The notes: generated by a model from the letters alone, not told the origin. Shown: positions 1 to 8,731, numbered from the stretch's first letter. The stretch: DNA of 64,000 bases from Variovorax sp. HW608 (GCF_900090195.1 NZ_LT607803.1:2108001-2172000), one strand, 5' to 3'. Program-made: numbers and translations.

Positions 1-263
1 TGACGGTCAAGGAGAACCACGAACTCATCACCCGTGGTCCCTACAGCGTTGTCCGTCATCCGATCTACACGGGCCTGCTGCTGGCGATCTTGGGCACCGC
101 TTTCGCACGCGGCGACCTCGCGGGCGTCGCCGCAGTTGCGCTGGCCTTTTGGGCTTTGTGGCGAAAACTGAACATCGAAGAGCGCTGGATGCGTGAGCAG
201 TTCGGTGAAAAGTATTTGACTTACAGCCAGCGTGTCGCCGCCCTTGTCCCGTTTCTTTTGTGA
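1..263 (+). CDS. C-terminal part of an isoprenylcysteine carboxyl methyltransferase (ICMT)-family membrane protein
   Basis: Only the last 86 or so codons lie in the window, in the frame beginning at base 3 and ending at the TGA at 261-263. The visible part has the RHPIYTG motif that, in ICMT and phospholipid methyltransferases, lies at the S-adenosylmethionine site, followed by one or two hydrophobic helices and the family's C-terminal EERWMREQFGEKY stretch. The role is probably methyl transfer to a lipid or small thiol in the inner membrane; the substrate cannot be read from sequence. A second member of the same superfamily lies at 945-1406, on the other side of the H-NS gene. The start is outside the window. 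Confidence 0.8.
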   Translation, partial: TVKENHELITRGPYSVVRHPIYTGLLLAILGTAFARGDLAGVAAVALAFWALWRKLNIEERWMREQFGEKYLTYSQRVAALVPFLL

Positions 264-407
264 GTCGCGGGCAGCAGTCTGTGGCCTGATTCGACATCAC
301 AGAAGGCAGAATCGATCCGATCGCAGTCAGGGCGCAGGCAGCTTCGAGTGCCTGGAACCACTAAGCTTGCGGTCTTTTGCAACTGAAGAGAAGAAAGGGC
401 CAGTCTC

Positions 408-902
408 ATGGCAAATAGTTACGCAGAGATTCGGAAGAAGATTGCCGCACTGCAGAAAGAAGCAGACAGCGCTTTGGCGAGGGAAGTGGCCGGAGTCGTT
501 GAACGCATTCAGGTGGCAATTGCTCATTACGGTCTGACGCCCGAGCAGCTCTTCGGAAAGACTGCGAGGAATCGCAATAAAGAACGTGTCGCCAAGGTTC
601 AGGTGCAGAAGAAGCAAGGCTCAATTGCATACGGCGACGGGCAAGGCAACACCTGGGGCGGCTGGGGAAAGCGCCCCACTTGGCTGCGTGAGGCCTTGGC
701 TGCCGGGAAGAACCTGGAGGACTTTCAACTGACCGCCCCAGCGACGAAGCCTGCCACCAGGAAGAAGGCGCAGAAGCGGCGGCCGTCGAGTGTTCTCTAC
801 AGCGACGGCGCGGGTCGTTCGTGGACCGGTCGGGGCCCGCAACCGCGCTGGCTCAAGGAAGCCATCGCGCAAGGAAAGACGCTGGAGGAAATGCGCAGCT
901 GA
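408..902 (+). CDS. H-NS-family nucleoid protein with two C-terminal DNA-binding motifs
   Basis: The protein has 164 residues. Residues 1-60 form a charged helical oligomerisation region (MANSYAEIRKKIAAL...). Two copies of the H-NS DNA-binding module follow. Copy 1 is at about residues 74-106, with core WGGWGKRPTWL and a LREALAAGK helix. Copy 2 is at about 129-162, with core WTGRGPQPRWL and LKEAIAQGK. Most H-NS, MvaT-like and Bv3F-type proteins are 90-135 residues with one such module, so this is a duplicated-domain paralogue. The linker (residues 108-126) is rich in Lys, Arg, Ala, Thr and Pro, which could add nonspecific DNA binding. It probably silences AT-rich or acquired DNA. It is monocistronic, and an AGAGAAGAAAGG purine stretch upstream supports the ATG. 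Confidence 0.9.
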   Translation: MANSYAEIRKKIAALQKEADSALAREVAGVVERIQVAIAHYGLTPEQLFGKTARNRNKERVAKVQVQKKQGSIAYGDGQGNTWGGWGKRPTWLREALAAGKNLEDFQLTAPATKPATRKKAQKRRPSSVLYSDGAGRSWTGRGPQPRWLKEAIAQGKTLEEMRS

Positions 903-944
903 CGGGCCGACTGAGCTACAGGCCCGCGTGTCCTCGGTACATCC

Positions 945-1406
945 ATGAACGATCTCGAACTGAAGGTGCCGCCACCCGTCGTTGCGCTGGTCCTGGCAGT
1001 GGCCATGTGGGCCGTGTCGCGGTTCACCCTTGTGTTCGAGGTGGATGCTGCGCTGCGCGTCCCTGTGGCGGCCGCCATCGCCCTCGCTGGCGGTGCGTTC
1101 AGCGCAGCAGGCGTTGCCGCGTTTCGACGTGCCGAGACGACCTTGAACCCGATGAAGCCGGACGCTGCCTCGTCGCTGGTCACCGGCGGCATCTATCGCG
1201 TGACTCGCAATCCGATGTACGTCGGCTTGCTCCTGGTGCTCCTCGCATGGGCTGCGTTCCTGTGCGCGCCGTGGGCACTGATCGGACCGGCGGTATTCGT
1301 GGCCTACATGAACCGCTTCCAGATCGCACCCGAGGAGAGGGCTCTCCTGTCCATGTTCGGCGACGGCTATTCAGCCTACAGGGCCAAGGTTCGCCGCTGG
1401 CTGTAA
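945..1406 (+). CDS. ICMT/phospholipid-methyltransferase-family integral membrane protein
   Basis: This 153-residue protein has about four hydrophobic segments. Residues 80-95 carry RVTRNPMYVG, matching the R(H/N)PxY cofactor-side motif of the isoprenylcysteine methyltransferase superfamily. The C terminus has the family signature EERALLSMFGDGYSAY. Bacterial members are often annotated as isoprenylcysteine carboxyl methyltransferase, but bacteria lack prenylated CaaX proteins, so the natural substrate is unknown. Start at ATG 945 gives normal family length. It begins 42 bases after the H-NS gene and may be co-transcribed with it. Confidence 0.85.
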   Translation: MNDLELKVPPPVVALVLAVAMWAVSRFTLVFEVDAALRVPVAAAIALAGGAFSAAGVAAFRRAETTLNPMKPDAASSLVTGGIYRVTRNPMYVGLLLVLLAWAAFLCAPWALIGPAVFVAYMNRFQIAPEERALLSMFGDGYSAYRAKVRRWL

Positions 1407-1462
1407 GCCTGCAAATGCGGCCCGGTGCGCGCGAAGGGGCGCTGAATGCGCACGTGACCCGG

Positions 1463-1660
1463 TCACTCGATCTTCAGGTGGGTGTCGGCGATGATCTTCC
1501 GATGAAGCGCGATGTCTTCACGGATCGCCTGGGCCATCCGGTCCGGCGCGCCACCAGCGGGATTGACTCCCATGTCGCCCAGGGTCTTGCGCAGGCCGGC
1601 GTCCGCCAGCGCCGTATTCATCGCCTTGTTCAGGCGATCGATCGCCGGGGCTGGCGTGCC
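1463..1660 (-). pseudogene. C-terminal remnant of a Bug/TctC-family periplasmic receptor
   Basis: The last 66 codons of a Bug receptor survive in frame. They begin near GTPAPAIDRLNKAMN and run through LGDMGVNPAGG to the stop at 1463-1465. This is the family's standard C-terminal helix region (compare the intact Bug genes at 51710 and 52717). The first 250 or so residues, including signal peptide and ligand-binding loops, are missing. Immediately upstream the frame changes to an unrelated epimerase-like N terminus, so this is a deletion or recombination scar at the distal end of the minus-strand catabolic operon. An intact operon of this type would carry the receptor for its own substrate here. 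Confidence 0.7.
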
Positions 1661-1763
1661 GCACCGGAGCGTGCAGGTTGGCGGCGATGCCCAGCGCCGG
1701 ATCGCGCGCGGCCAGCGCCTCGCCCACGAAGCCGGCGGCACCGGTGACCAGTACACGGGTCAA
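1661..1763 (-). pseudogene. N-terminal remnant of an NAD-dependent epimerase/dehydratase-type SDR
   Basis: Reading leftward from a TTG at 1763, about 20 codons give TRVLVTGAAGFVGEALAA. This is the first beta strand and the glycine-rich NAD-binding loop (TGAAGFVG) of extended SDRs such as DenD-type sugar-acid dehydrogenases. The similarity then fades and the Bug remnant begins in another frame near 1660. It is too short to be functional. The two remnants together suggest loss of a segment that held most of an epimerase gene and most of a receptor gene. Confidence 0.55.
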
Positions 1764-1776
1764 TGAGCTGACCTCG

Positions 1777-1825
1777 CGCGCAGCGGCGCTTCGGGATTCG
1801 CCTCCGGAACGGCCGCGCGGCTCAT
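1777..1825 (-). repeat. 49-bp dispersed repeat, copy 1
   Basis: This 49-base stretch, read on the minus strand from ATGAGCCGCG to GCTGCGCG, recurs at 62634-62682 on the plus strand with one mismatch at position 17 (T here, C there). It overlaps the stop codon of the FAH-family gene by three bases and sits exactly at the boundary with the gene remnants. The core GGCGAATCCCGAAGCGCC is partly self-complementary. It looks like a small dispersed intergenic repeat and not an IS end. Confidence 0.7.
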
Positions 1826-2817
1826 GCCGCGCTCTTCCTTTCGAACGGCACGAAGCGCACCTCGATGGCGCCGAACACCGACTGGCCCGCACCGTCCAGC
1901 ACCTCGAATCGCAACTGCTCGCCGAACTTCAGGAAGCCGGTGCGGGCCTCGCCGTGGGCGAGCGTCTCGATGGCGCGGCGCTCGGCCAGGCAGGCCGAGC
2001 CCACCTGTTCGTAGCCCTTGTTCGACACCGTGCCGGAGCCGAGCACGAATCCGGCGCCCAGCCGGCGGTTGTAGGCGATATGGGCGATCATCTCGCCGAA
2101 GCCGAAGTCCATCTCCCGGCCGTTGGGATGGCCGAACCACTCGCCGTTGCGCGAGACCTTCATGTCCAGGTGGACGCGGCCGTCCTTCCAGGCATCGCCG
2201 AGTTCGTCCGGCGTGACGGCCACCGGCGCGAAGATGGTGGCCGGCTTCGCCTGCACCAGCCCGAAGCCCATCTGCAGCTCGCGGAACAGGTGGCCGCGCA
2301 TGCTCACGTCGTTCAGGATGGTGACCAGGCGCACATGGCCCAGCGCCTCGGCCGGCGTGGCGCCCATGGGCACGTCGTCGGTGATGACGGCGAATTCGCC
2401 CTCGAAGTCGCACTGGTCCGCCTCGGCGGGAAATTCATAGTCATCGCGGGGACCGCGGAAATCGTCGCCCTGGCGCGGCACCAGCACCGCCACGCCCGGC
2501 GTCTTCTTGACCGTCAGGTTGTAGGCGCGCTCCATGATGTCGCCGTGGTTGAGGAAGGCCGAGGCGTCCACGAACTGGTGGCTGCGCGGCAGCGGGGCCA
2601 TGGCCTGACCGGGATCGAAGGCAAACGCGTCTCGCGCCTGGCCGGCGTTGAGCGCGTCGTACAGCTTCTGCAGGCCGGGCTCGGCCGCGCTCCAGTTCTC
2701 GATGGCTTCGCGCATCGTGGCGGCCACGGGCGCCGCGTCGACGGCCTTGGCAAGATCGCGCGAGACGACCACGAGACGGCCATCGCGCCGGGCATTCTTG
2801 AGGGTTGCGAGTTTCAT
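1822..2817 (-). CDS. Fumarylacetoacetate hydrolase (FAH)-family protein
   Basis: The 331-residue protein carries the FAH fold signature. The metal-binding acidic motif is CDFEGEFAVITDD at about residues 140-152, and GHPNGREMDFGFGEMIAH and GSGTVSNKG lie at about 232-275. Family members hydrolyse or decarboxylate C-C bonds in 2,4-dioxo acids, or act as hydratases, in a Mg/Mn-dependent cytosolic reaction. Start ATG 2817 has GGAGACC upstream. It is the third gene of a leftward operon behind the SDR (23-base gap) and the HisD-like dehydrogenase. The likely job is the last carbon-carbon cleavage of a sugar-acid or polyol breakdown route; the exact substrate is not determinable. Confidence 0.88.
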   Translation of the reverse strand: MKLATLKNARRDGRLVVVSRDLAKAVDAAPVAATMREAIENWSAAEPGLQKLYDALNAGQARDAFAFDPGQAMAPLPRSHQFVDASAFLNHGDIMERAYNLTVKKTPGVAVLVPRQGDDFRGPRDDYEFPAEADQCDFEGEFAVITDDVPMGATPAEALGHVRLVTILNDVSMRGHLFRELQMGFGLVQAKPATIFAPVAVTPDELGDAWKDGRVHLDMKVSRNGEWFGHPNGREMDFGFGEMIAHIAYNRRLGAGFVLGSGTVSNKGYEQVGSACLAERRAIETLAHGEARTGFLKFGEQLRFEVLDGAGQSVFGAIEVRFVPFERKSAA

Positions 2818-2840
2818 GCAGAGGGTCTCCGGTGTGGGAT

Positions 2841-3608
2841 TCAGACAAGGGGGCGGCCGCCGTCGACAGGGAGCACGGCGCCGGTGGTGAAGGGCAGATG
2901 GGTGGCGCAGGCCAGGACGGCCAACGCCACTTCCTCGGGGTTGGCCAGCCGGCGCAACGGGGTGCGCTCGGCCTGAAGGTCGCGCCAGTCCGGATCCATC
3001 GACTTGACGAACTCGGTATCCGCGAGGCCGGGTGAGACCGATACCACCCGCACCTGCGGCGCAAGGGCGCGGGCAAGCGACCGGGTCATGTTGTCCAGCG
3101 CGGCCTTCGAGGCGCAGTAGGCGACGTTGCTGCCCATGGCGGTGACGGCCGCGATGGAGGAGATGTTGACCACCAGCCCGGGAACGCTCGCGGCGCGCAG
3201 CAGCGGCAGCATCGCGCGCACCATCGCGAAGGGGCCGCGCACGTTGGTGGCCAGCACCTCGTCGAACAGGGCGTCGTCGAGTGCGTCCAGCTCGGCATGG
3301 GGCACGAAGCGCGTCGTGCCGGCGCAGTTGACGAGGATGTCGCAGCGGCCGTATTCGGCACCCATGACGCTGGCGGTGCCCGCCAGGGAAGCGCTGTCGG
3401 TCACCGGCGCGGCCACGGCAAGATGGCGCGCGCCGCCCAGGCGCGGCAGCGAAGCCGCCAGCGCCTGCGCAGCCTCGGCCGACCGGTTGTAGCCGACGGC
3501 CACCGAGGCGCCGGCCTCGGCCAGCGCGCGGCAGATGGCCGCGCCCAGGCCGCCGGCACCCCCGGTCACGAGGGCCGTGCGGCCCGCGAGTGGCAAAGCC
3601 GTGGTCAT
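2841..3608 (-). CDS. Short-chain dehydrogenase/reductase (SDR), classical type
   Basis: The protein has 255 residues. The N-terminal dinucleotide motif is [14 protein letters not shown] (residues about 12-25), followed by DILVNCAG near residue 93. The catalytic Ser-Tyr-Lys triad lies in NISSIAAV and YCASK (about 148-167), and the C terminus is GAVLPVDGG. An NAD(P)-dependent alcohol oxidoreductase of the cytosol. Its ATG (3606-3608) overlaps the end of the HisD-like gene by four bases (ATGA), so the two are translationally coupled and probably act on consecutive alcohol groups of the same compound. Confidence 0.9.
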   Translation of the reverse strand: MTTALPLAGRTALVTGGAGGLGAAICRALAEAGASVAVGYNRSAEAAQALAASLPRLGGARHLAVAAPVTDSASLAGTASVMGAEYGRCDILVNCAGTTRFVPHAELDALDDALFDEVLATNVRGPFAMVRAMLPLLRAASVPGLVVNISSIAAVTAMGSNVAYCASKAALDNMTRSLARALAPQVRVVSVSPGLADTEFVKSMDPDWRDLQAERTPLRRLANPEEVALAVLACATHLPFTTGAVLPVDGGRPLV

Positions 3609-4891
3609 GCGACCCCCGACAGACGCCGCACGCGGATGTCGGCCTGCTCCTTGTGGCCGGCCAGGTGCTCGAGCGCGCACAGGCGCGAGCACACCTCGCC
3701 GATGGCTACCGAAGCCTCGTCGGTCAGCACCCGCTGGTAGGTGTGGGTCTTGATGAACTTGCCGACCCACAGGCCGCCGGTGTAGCGGCCCGCGCCGCGC
3801 GTGGGCAGCGTGTGGTTGGTGCCGATGACCTTGTCGCCGTAGGAGACGTTGGTCCGCGCGCCGAGGAACAGGGCGCCGTAGCGCGTCATGCGCTGCAGGT
3901 ACCAGTCCGGGTCGCGCGTCATCACCTGCACATGCTCCGAGCACAGCCGCTCGGCCTCGGCCAGTGCCTCCTCGTCGCTGTCGCACAGGATGATCTCGCC
4001 CCAGTCGCGCCAGGCGCTGCCGGCCACCGCAGCGGTGTCCAGCCGGCCCAGCACGCGCTCGATGGCGGCGGGCAGTTCCGCCGCGATGCGGCGGCTGGTG
4101 GTCACGCACCAGGCGGGCGAGGTGGGGCCGTGCTCGGCCTGGCCCAGCAGGTCCACCGCCACCAGTTCCGCATCCACGCTGTCGTCGCAGATCACCAGCG
4201 TCTCGGTCGGACCGGCGAACAGGTCGATCCCGACGCGCCCGAAGAGCTGGCGCTTGGCCTCGGCCACATAGGCGTTGCCGGGTCCGACGATCATGTCCAC
4301 CGGTGCGATGCTGTCGGTGCCCAGGGCCATCGCGGCCACCGCCTGCACGCCGCCCAGGCAATAGATCTCGTCCGCGCCGGCCAGGTGCATGGCGGCCACG
4401 ATCTCGTTGCACGGCTTGCCCTCGAAGGGTGGGGCGCAGGCGATCACGCGCGGCACGCCGGCGACCTTGGCGGTCAGCACGCTCATGTGGGCCGAGGCGA
4501 TCAGCGGGTACTTGCCGCCGGGGATGTAGCAGCCGACCGAGTTCACCGGAATGTTGCGGTGGCCCAGCACCACGCCCGGCAGCGTCTCGATCTCGACGTC
4601 GTGCATCGAGCTCTTCTGGATCTGGGCGAAGCGGCGGATCTGGGCCTGTGCGAACCTGATGTCCGCCAGGGCCTGCGCCGACAGCGCGGCGATGCAGGCG
4701 TCGATCTGCGCCTGGCTCAGGCGAAAGGCGGCCGGGCTCCACTGGTCGAACTTTGCGGAGTAGTCGCGGACCGCTTCGTCTCCGCGCTGCTGGACGTCGC
4801 CGAGGATGGTCTCGACGGTCTGGCGCACCTGGGCGTCCTGGCCGTCGCGGGTGCGGCGCGTGGCCTCTGCAGTCTTGATGTGCTGGATCAT
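3605..4891 (-). CDS. Histidinol-dehydrogenase-like polyol dehydrogenase (HpsN/HisD family)
   Basis: The 428-residue protein has full HisD-family length and motifs: [11 protein letters not shown] near residue 118, [12 protein letters not shown] near 205, AGPTETLV near 225, the zinc-side [11 protein letters not shown] near 250, CSEHVQVMT near 318 and [15 protein letters not shown] near 382. The GGLWV-type C-terminal region and an operon of SDR, FAH and SMP-30 genes, instead of a his operon, point to the HpsN-like branch. That branch oxidises 2,3-dihydroxypropane sulfonate or related polyols to the acid using NAD. The substrate here is inferred, not shown. It is the second gene of a leftward module that starts with the broken SMP-30 gene. 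Confidence 0.85.
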   Translation of the reverse strand: MIQHIKTAEATRRTRDGQDAQVRQTVETILGDVQQRGDEAVRDYSAKFDQWSPAAFRLSQAQIDACIAALSAQALADIRFAQAQIRRFAQIQKSSMHDVEIETLPGVVLGHRNIPVNSVGCYIPGGKYPLIASAHMSVLTAKVAGVPRVIACAPPFEGKPCNEIVAAMHLAGADEIYCLGGVQAVAAMALGTDSIAPVDMIVGPGNAYVAEAKRQLFGRVGIDLFAGPTETLVICDDSVDAELVAVDLLGQAEHGPTSPAWCVTTSRRIAAELPAAIERVLGRLDTAAVAGSAWRDWGEIILCDSDEEALAEAERLCSEHVQVMTRDPDWYLQRMTRYGALFLGARTNVSYGDKVIGTNHTLPTRGAGRYTGGLWVGKFIKTHTYQRVLTDEASVAIGEVCSRLCALEHLAGHKEQADIRVRRLSGVA

Positions 4892-5033
4892 GGTTGAGTG
4901 GACAGTGAGGAAGAGGAAAAGGCGGGCCTCAGGGCGCGAGCAGCGCGGCCGTGTCGGGGGTGTTCCTCAGCACCGGTCACGAGGGCGGCCTGACCGTCCA
5001 GGCGGGTCAGTTCGTTCAGCACGGAACGCCTTC

Positions 5034-5743
5034 TCACCAGTGGCTCAGCGGCAGGCCGGCCACCGGCGAGCGGAAATACGGCAGCGTGGTGCCATGCAGG
5101 CTGCCCAGGTACACCGTGCGCAGGTCGGGCCCGCCGAAGGTCAGGCTGGCCATCCAGGGCGCCAGCGTGCCGTGCGTGGCGGCCATGAGCTCGGGCGTGA
5201 GGGTGCGGGCCTGGTAGTGGCGGTTCAAGGTGGCCGTCGCCTCGGGGTTGGAATCGTCCAGCAGCGTGAGCACCACGGCTGCATGCGCGTGGTGACGGTC
5301 AGCCAGACACGGCCCCGGCTGTCGCGGGTGACGAAGTTGGCTTTGCCGAGCGGGCGGCCGTCGATTTCCGTGTAGAGGGTGCGCAGCACGCCCTCCCGGG
5401 TCATCGCCTCCACATGGTCGGTGCCCCAGTTGGCGATCAGCAGGTCTCCGTTCGGCAGGAAGCACATGCCGTTCGGGAGTGAGCCTTGGGCCTGCACGTA
5501 GCGATCGTCGAAGGAGGCCGCCTCGGCAGCCGCAGCAGCGTGCGCCACGCGCGGCGTGATCAGGGTCTGGGAGCCGTCTGGCGCGATGCGCATGGCGCCG
5601 CCTCGTGCATCGGCCGTCCACAGGGTGCCGTCGCGCTCGGCCAGCACGCATTCGGGGCGCTGCAGGTCGTGGCCGATGGTGCGGATGGCGGCGCGGTCCA
5701 CCTGCCAGCCGATGAGGGGGTTGCGGGTCTTCGGGTCGTTCAT
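5034..5743 (-). pseudogene. SMP-30/gluconolactonase-family lactonase, internally deleted and frameshifted
   Basis: The first part (5743 to about 5285) reads MNDPKTRNPLIGW..., with the SMP-30 strand motifs CVLAERDGTLWTADARGG, GSLPNGMCFLPNGDLL and FVTRDSRGRVWLTVTTRM. The sequence then jumps, in another frame, to TLLDDSNPEATATL and the family's C-terminal signature GTLAPWMASLTFGGPDLRTVYLGSL, ending at 5034. About 235 residues remain, against roughly 350-370 in typical members of this lineage, so about 100 or more central residues, including several propeller blades and metal ligands, are gone. It is the first gene of the leftward operon and divergent from the LysR gene. The lactonase step must be missing or supplied elsewhere. 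Confidence 0.8.
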
Positions 5744-5777
5744 TCGGTCTGTCTCCGGGACGCGACTCTAGGGACCC

Positions 5778-5790
5778 TGCACGCATTGCA
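5778..5790. promoter_or_regulatory. Candidate LysR box between the SMP-30 remnant and the LysR gene
   Basis: TGCACGCATTGCA fits the T-N11-A LysR consensus with TGCA at both ends. It lies in the 93-base divergent intergenic region, 35 bases before the SMP-30 start and 47 bases before the LysR start, where an autoregulated LysR protein would be expected to bind. Confidence 0.45.
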
Positions 5791-5836
5791 GAAATTGATT
5801 TGTAAGATTCGAGGTATCGGCCCAACGAATAGATCC

Positions 5837-6799
5837 ATGCGCCTGAATCGACTCGACCTGAACCTCCTGGTGGCCCTGGACGTGCTGCTGGACGAGAAGA
5901 ACATCACCCGCGCCGCGCAGCGGCTGAACCTCAGCCAGCCTGCCGCCAGCGGGGTGCTGGCCCGGCTGCGCGACTACTTCGGCGACCCGCTGCTGATGCA
6001 GGTCGGCCGCGCCATGCGCCTGACTCCGAAGGCCGAGGAACTCAAGGCCCCGGTGCGCGACGTGCTGCTGACCATCCGGTCCACCATTGCCGTCCCGCCG
6101 GGCTTCGACGCTGCCACCAGCCGGCGTCATTTCCGCATCATCGCGTCCGACTACCCGATCAGCGTGCTGCTGGCGGAGGCGGCCCGGCGCATGGGGGACG
6201 AGGCGCCCGGCGTCACGCTGGAGATCGTGATGCCGTGGGACGAGGTGCAGGACGCCATCGTGCGCGGCGAGGTCGACATGCTGATCATGCCGCGCCAGTA
6301 CCTGGCGCCGGGCCATCCCAGCGAGGCGCTCTACACCGAGAGCTACAGCTGCGTGGTGTGGGCCGGCAACACGCAGGTGGGCGACAGCCTGACGCTGGAG
6401 CAGTACATGTCGCTCAGCCACGTCACGACCATGTTCGGCAGCCGGCGCCAGCCCAGCCTGGAGGAGTGGTTCCTCAAGAGCAGCGCGCTGGCACGCCGCA
6501 TCGAGGTGACCACCAGCAACTTCAACACGCTGCCGCTGTTCGTGCTGGGCACCCACCGCGTCGCCACCATGCACACGCGGCTGGCCCAACTCTTCGCACG
6601 GACGCTGCCGCTGCGCATCGTGCCGCTGCCGCTCGACTTTCCCACCATGGTGTGGTGCATGCAGTGGCCGCGGCACCTGAGCGCCGACCCGGCGCATCAA
6701 TGGTTCCGCGGCGTGCTGATGGCCGCGGCGACCGCAGCGGATGCGGGGGCCAGCGTGCCGGATCGCCTGTGGGGTGAGCTGGCATCCGACAAGGCCTAG
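5837..6799 (+). CDS. LysR-family regulator (NodD/NahR-like branch)
   Basis: The protein has 320 residues. An N-terminal winged helix (residues 5-65; LNLLVALDVLLDEKNITRAAQRLNLSQ) is followed by a co-inducer-binding domain of about 220 residues. The sequence LDLNLLxALDxLL with MSQPAxSxxLxRLRxxFxDPL-type spacing resembles the NodD/NahR/LinR branch that responds to aromatic or sugar-derived effectors. ATG 5837 was chosen because the longer upstream reading has no family similarity. It is divergent from the 1.8-5.7 kb catabolic module and is its probable activator; the broken first gene implies the regulon is decaying. Confidence 0.9.
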   Translation: MRLNRLDLNLLVALDVLLDEKNITRAAQRLNLSQPAASGVLARLRDYFGDPLLMQVGRAMRLTPKAEELKAPVRDVLLTIRSTIAVPPGFDAATSRRHFRIIASDYPISVLLAEAARRMGDEAPGVTLEIVMPWDEVQDAIVRGEVDMLIMPRQYLAPGHPSEALYTESYSCVVWAGNTQVGDSLTLEQYMSLSHVTTMFGSRRQPSLEEWFLKSSALARRIEVTTSNFNTLPLFVLGTHRVATMHTRLAQLFARTLPLRIVPLPLDFPTMVWCMQWPRHLSADPAHQWFRGVLMAAATAADAGASVPDRLWGELASDKA

Positions 6800-6871
6800 C
6801 AGCGTCCGCGCAGGACCGGGCGGAGCTGGGAGCCGGACCGGTAAGAATTTGTTGCTAAAGTTGTCCGCGCC

Positions 6872-8731
6872 ATGGGACGACAAACTGGAGCGCTGCGGTG
6901 GCGCCTGCTAACACTGATCTTCGCTGTCTTGGGACTCGGATGGAGCGTCTCCGCCCATGCCCTGACGCTGGTTGAAAAAGCGGCGCTCACGCTGACGTTG
7001 AACGGGCAAGCGCCGGCGTCCGACGCCAAGCCGGAGGTCGTCACCCTGCCTTACCACTGGGATCAACGCCAGGGTGCAGTCGATGGCGAGGCGCGGTTTG
7101 CGTTCGAGTTGCCGGCCGGCGATCCCGATGCGCCGGCCGCGCTGTTCGTCTCGCGCCTGGGAAACAGCTTTCGACTGTCGGTCGACGGCCAGGAACTGGC
7201 GCGTTTCGGCGCCATGCCGCCGGGGCCGTACGACGATGCTTCATTTGCGCCGCAGTATTTCGTGCTCCCTCCCTCGGCGTCGGCGCGGCGCGTCGAGGTC
7301 GTCATCGCGGCGCAGGCTGCACGCCAGGGCGGGCTGTCGCCGATCGTGGCGGGCAGCGTGGACGAGATTCGTCCCTTGTATGAACGCGCCGAGTTCTGGC
7401 AGATCAGCGGCGGCCGCTTCATCGCCATCGTGAGCGGCGTGCTGGGCGCGCTGTCGCTGCTGGTGTGGCTGCGCCAGCGCGAATCCATCTACCTCTACTA
7501 CGGGCTGGGCGAGCTGTTGTGGTCCGTGCAGACGGTGCGCGTGCTGTTCACGCACGCGCCGCTGCCCTGGCCCTGGTGGGGCGTGGTGCCGCTGGCGGCT
7601 TTCCAGGCGGCGATACCGCTGTTGTGTCGCTTCGCACTGGCCGTCGTGGGACGGGACCATACCCGCCTGGCGCGCTTCCTGGGCCTGATGGCGTGGTTCG
7701 CGCCGGTCGCGGCGGCGCTGGGCATCATGGTCCCCTGGCTGTGGGTGATGCCGCTGTGGCATGTACTGAACCTCGTGGTCGGCCTGGCGATGATGGTCAC
7801 GGTGCTCGGCGTGGCGCGGCGCAGCGCCGTGCTGGAGCACCGCGTGCTCGCCGTGGCGGTGGTGCTGGTCGTACTGTGCGGCGCGCGCGACACCTGGGTG
7901 ATGCGCTCCTCGCCCCAGGCCTACGAGATGGTGCCGTGGATCCGCTTCGCCTGGGTTGGTTTCGCTATCTCGCTGGGCTGGGTCATCGCCGAGCGCATGC
8001 GCAAGGACGCCCGGGCGATGGCGCAGATGAACGCCTCGCTGGAAGCGGAACTCGCCCAGCGCAACGCCGCGCTGGAGGCCGCTTTCGCCCGGGAACGCGA
8101 GGGGGAGAAGGCGCGCGGCGCACTGGAGGAGCGTCAGCGCGTGATGCGCGACCTGCACGATGGTCTCGGTGCCCAGCTCGTGGGTCTGCTGCGGATGGCC
8201 CAGCAGCCCGGGACGGCCCGCGAGGACGTCACGTTGCACCTGCGCGACGCCGTGGACCAGCTCAAGCTCACGGTGGACGCCATGCATGACGGCGAGGGTG
8301 ATGTGGCTTCAGCCCTGGGCACCGTGCGATACCGGCTCGCGCCGCGCCTGCAGGCCGCCGGCATCGACCTGCACTGGGACGTCAGTGCGCTGCCGCCGAT
8401 GACCGGCTGGAGCGTGGCTGAATCCCATCAGATGCAGATGCTGCTGTTCGAGGCCTTCTCCAACATGATGACGCACTCGGCGGCAACGCGGGCCACGCTG
8501 AATGCACGACAGGTGCCCGCCGGCGGCGCGGATGGCGCGCAGGTCGAGGTCGTCGAGGTCGAACTGTGCGACAACGGCCGCGGCTTCGACATGAACGCGG
8601 TGTCGGCCGGCAGAGGACTGGCGAACATGCGCACGCGCGCCGCGGCTCTCGGAGGCAGCCTCACGCTGCACTCACGGCCTGGGGAGACCCGCCTGCGCTT
8701 GCGTCTGCCGGTGCCGGCGGCATTGCGATAG
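6872..8731 (+). CDS. Orphan sensor histidine kinase with 7TM receptor-like input domain (HPK7/NarX-type core)
   Basis: The protein has 619 residues. A signal peptide (residues 1-31) is followed by an extracytoplasmic beta-rich domain (about 45-165). Seven hydrophobic segments follow (about 180-385), giving a 7TMR-DISM-like layout, and then a short coiled coil (about 390-420). The HisKA_3 phosphoacceptor motif is MRDLHDGLGAQL with His at residue 429. The HATPase domain has FEAFSNMMTHS (N box), DNGRGFD and GRGLANM (G boxes). The last part resembles NarX/DegS-type kinases, which pair with NarL-type response regulators; no response regulator gene is adjacent. Start ATG 6872 precedes a good signal sequence. 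Confidence 0.88.
   Translation: MGRQTGALRWRLLTLIFAVLGLGWSVSAHALTLVEKAALTLTLNGQAPASDAKPEVVTLPYHWDQRQGAVDGEARFAFELPAGDPDAPAALFVSRLGNSFRLSVDGQELARFGAMPPGPYDDASFAPQYFVLPPSASARRVEVVIAAQAARQGGLSPIVAGSVDEIRPLYERAEFWQISGGRFIAIVSGVLGALSLLVWLRQRESIYLYYGLGELLWSVQTVRVLFTHAPLPWPWWGVVPLAAFQAAIPLLCRFALAVVGRDHTRLARFLGLMAWFAPVAAALGIMVPWLWVMPLWHVLNLVVGLAMMVTVLGVARRSAVLEHRVLAVAVVLVVLCGARDTWVMRSSPQAYEMVPWIRFAWVGFAISLGWVIAERMRKDARAMAQMNASLEAELAQRNAALEAAFAREREGEKARGALEERQRVMRDLHDGLGAQLVGLLRMAQQPGTAREDVTLHLRDAVDQLKLTVDAMHDGEGDVASALGTVRYRLAPRLQAAGIDLHWDVSALPPMTGWSVAESHQMQMLLFEAFSNMMTHSAATRATLNARQVPAGGADGAQVEVVEVELCDNGRGFDMNAVSAGRGLANMRTRAAALGGSLTLHSRPGETRLRLRLPVPAALR

Noticed and set aside
3590..4897. A 435-codon plus-strand open frame opposite the HisD-like dehydrogenase
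   Set aside because: The minus strand carries all HisD-family motifs; the plus reading has none and starts inside the neighbouring gene.
4915..5033. Possible short remnant between the HisD-like gene and the SMP-30 remnant (reads [14 protein letters not shown] on the minus strand)
   Set aside because: Only a dozen or so residues could be read without stops and I could not assign them to a family, so no feature is claimed.
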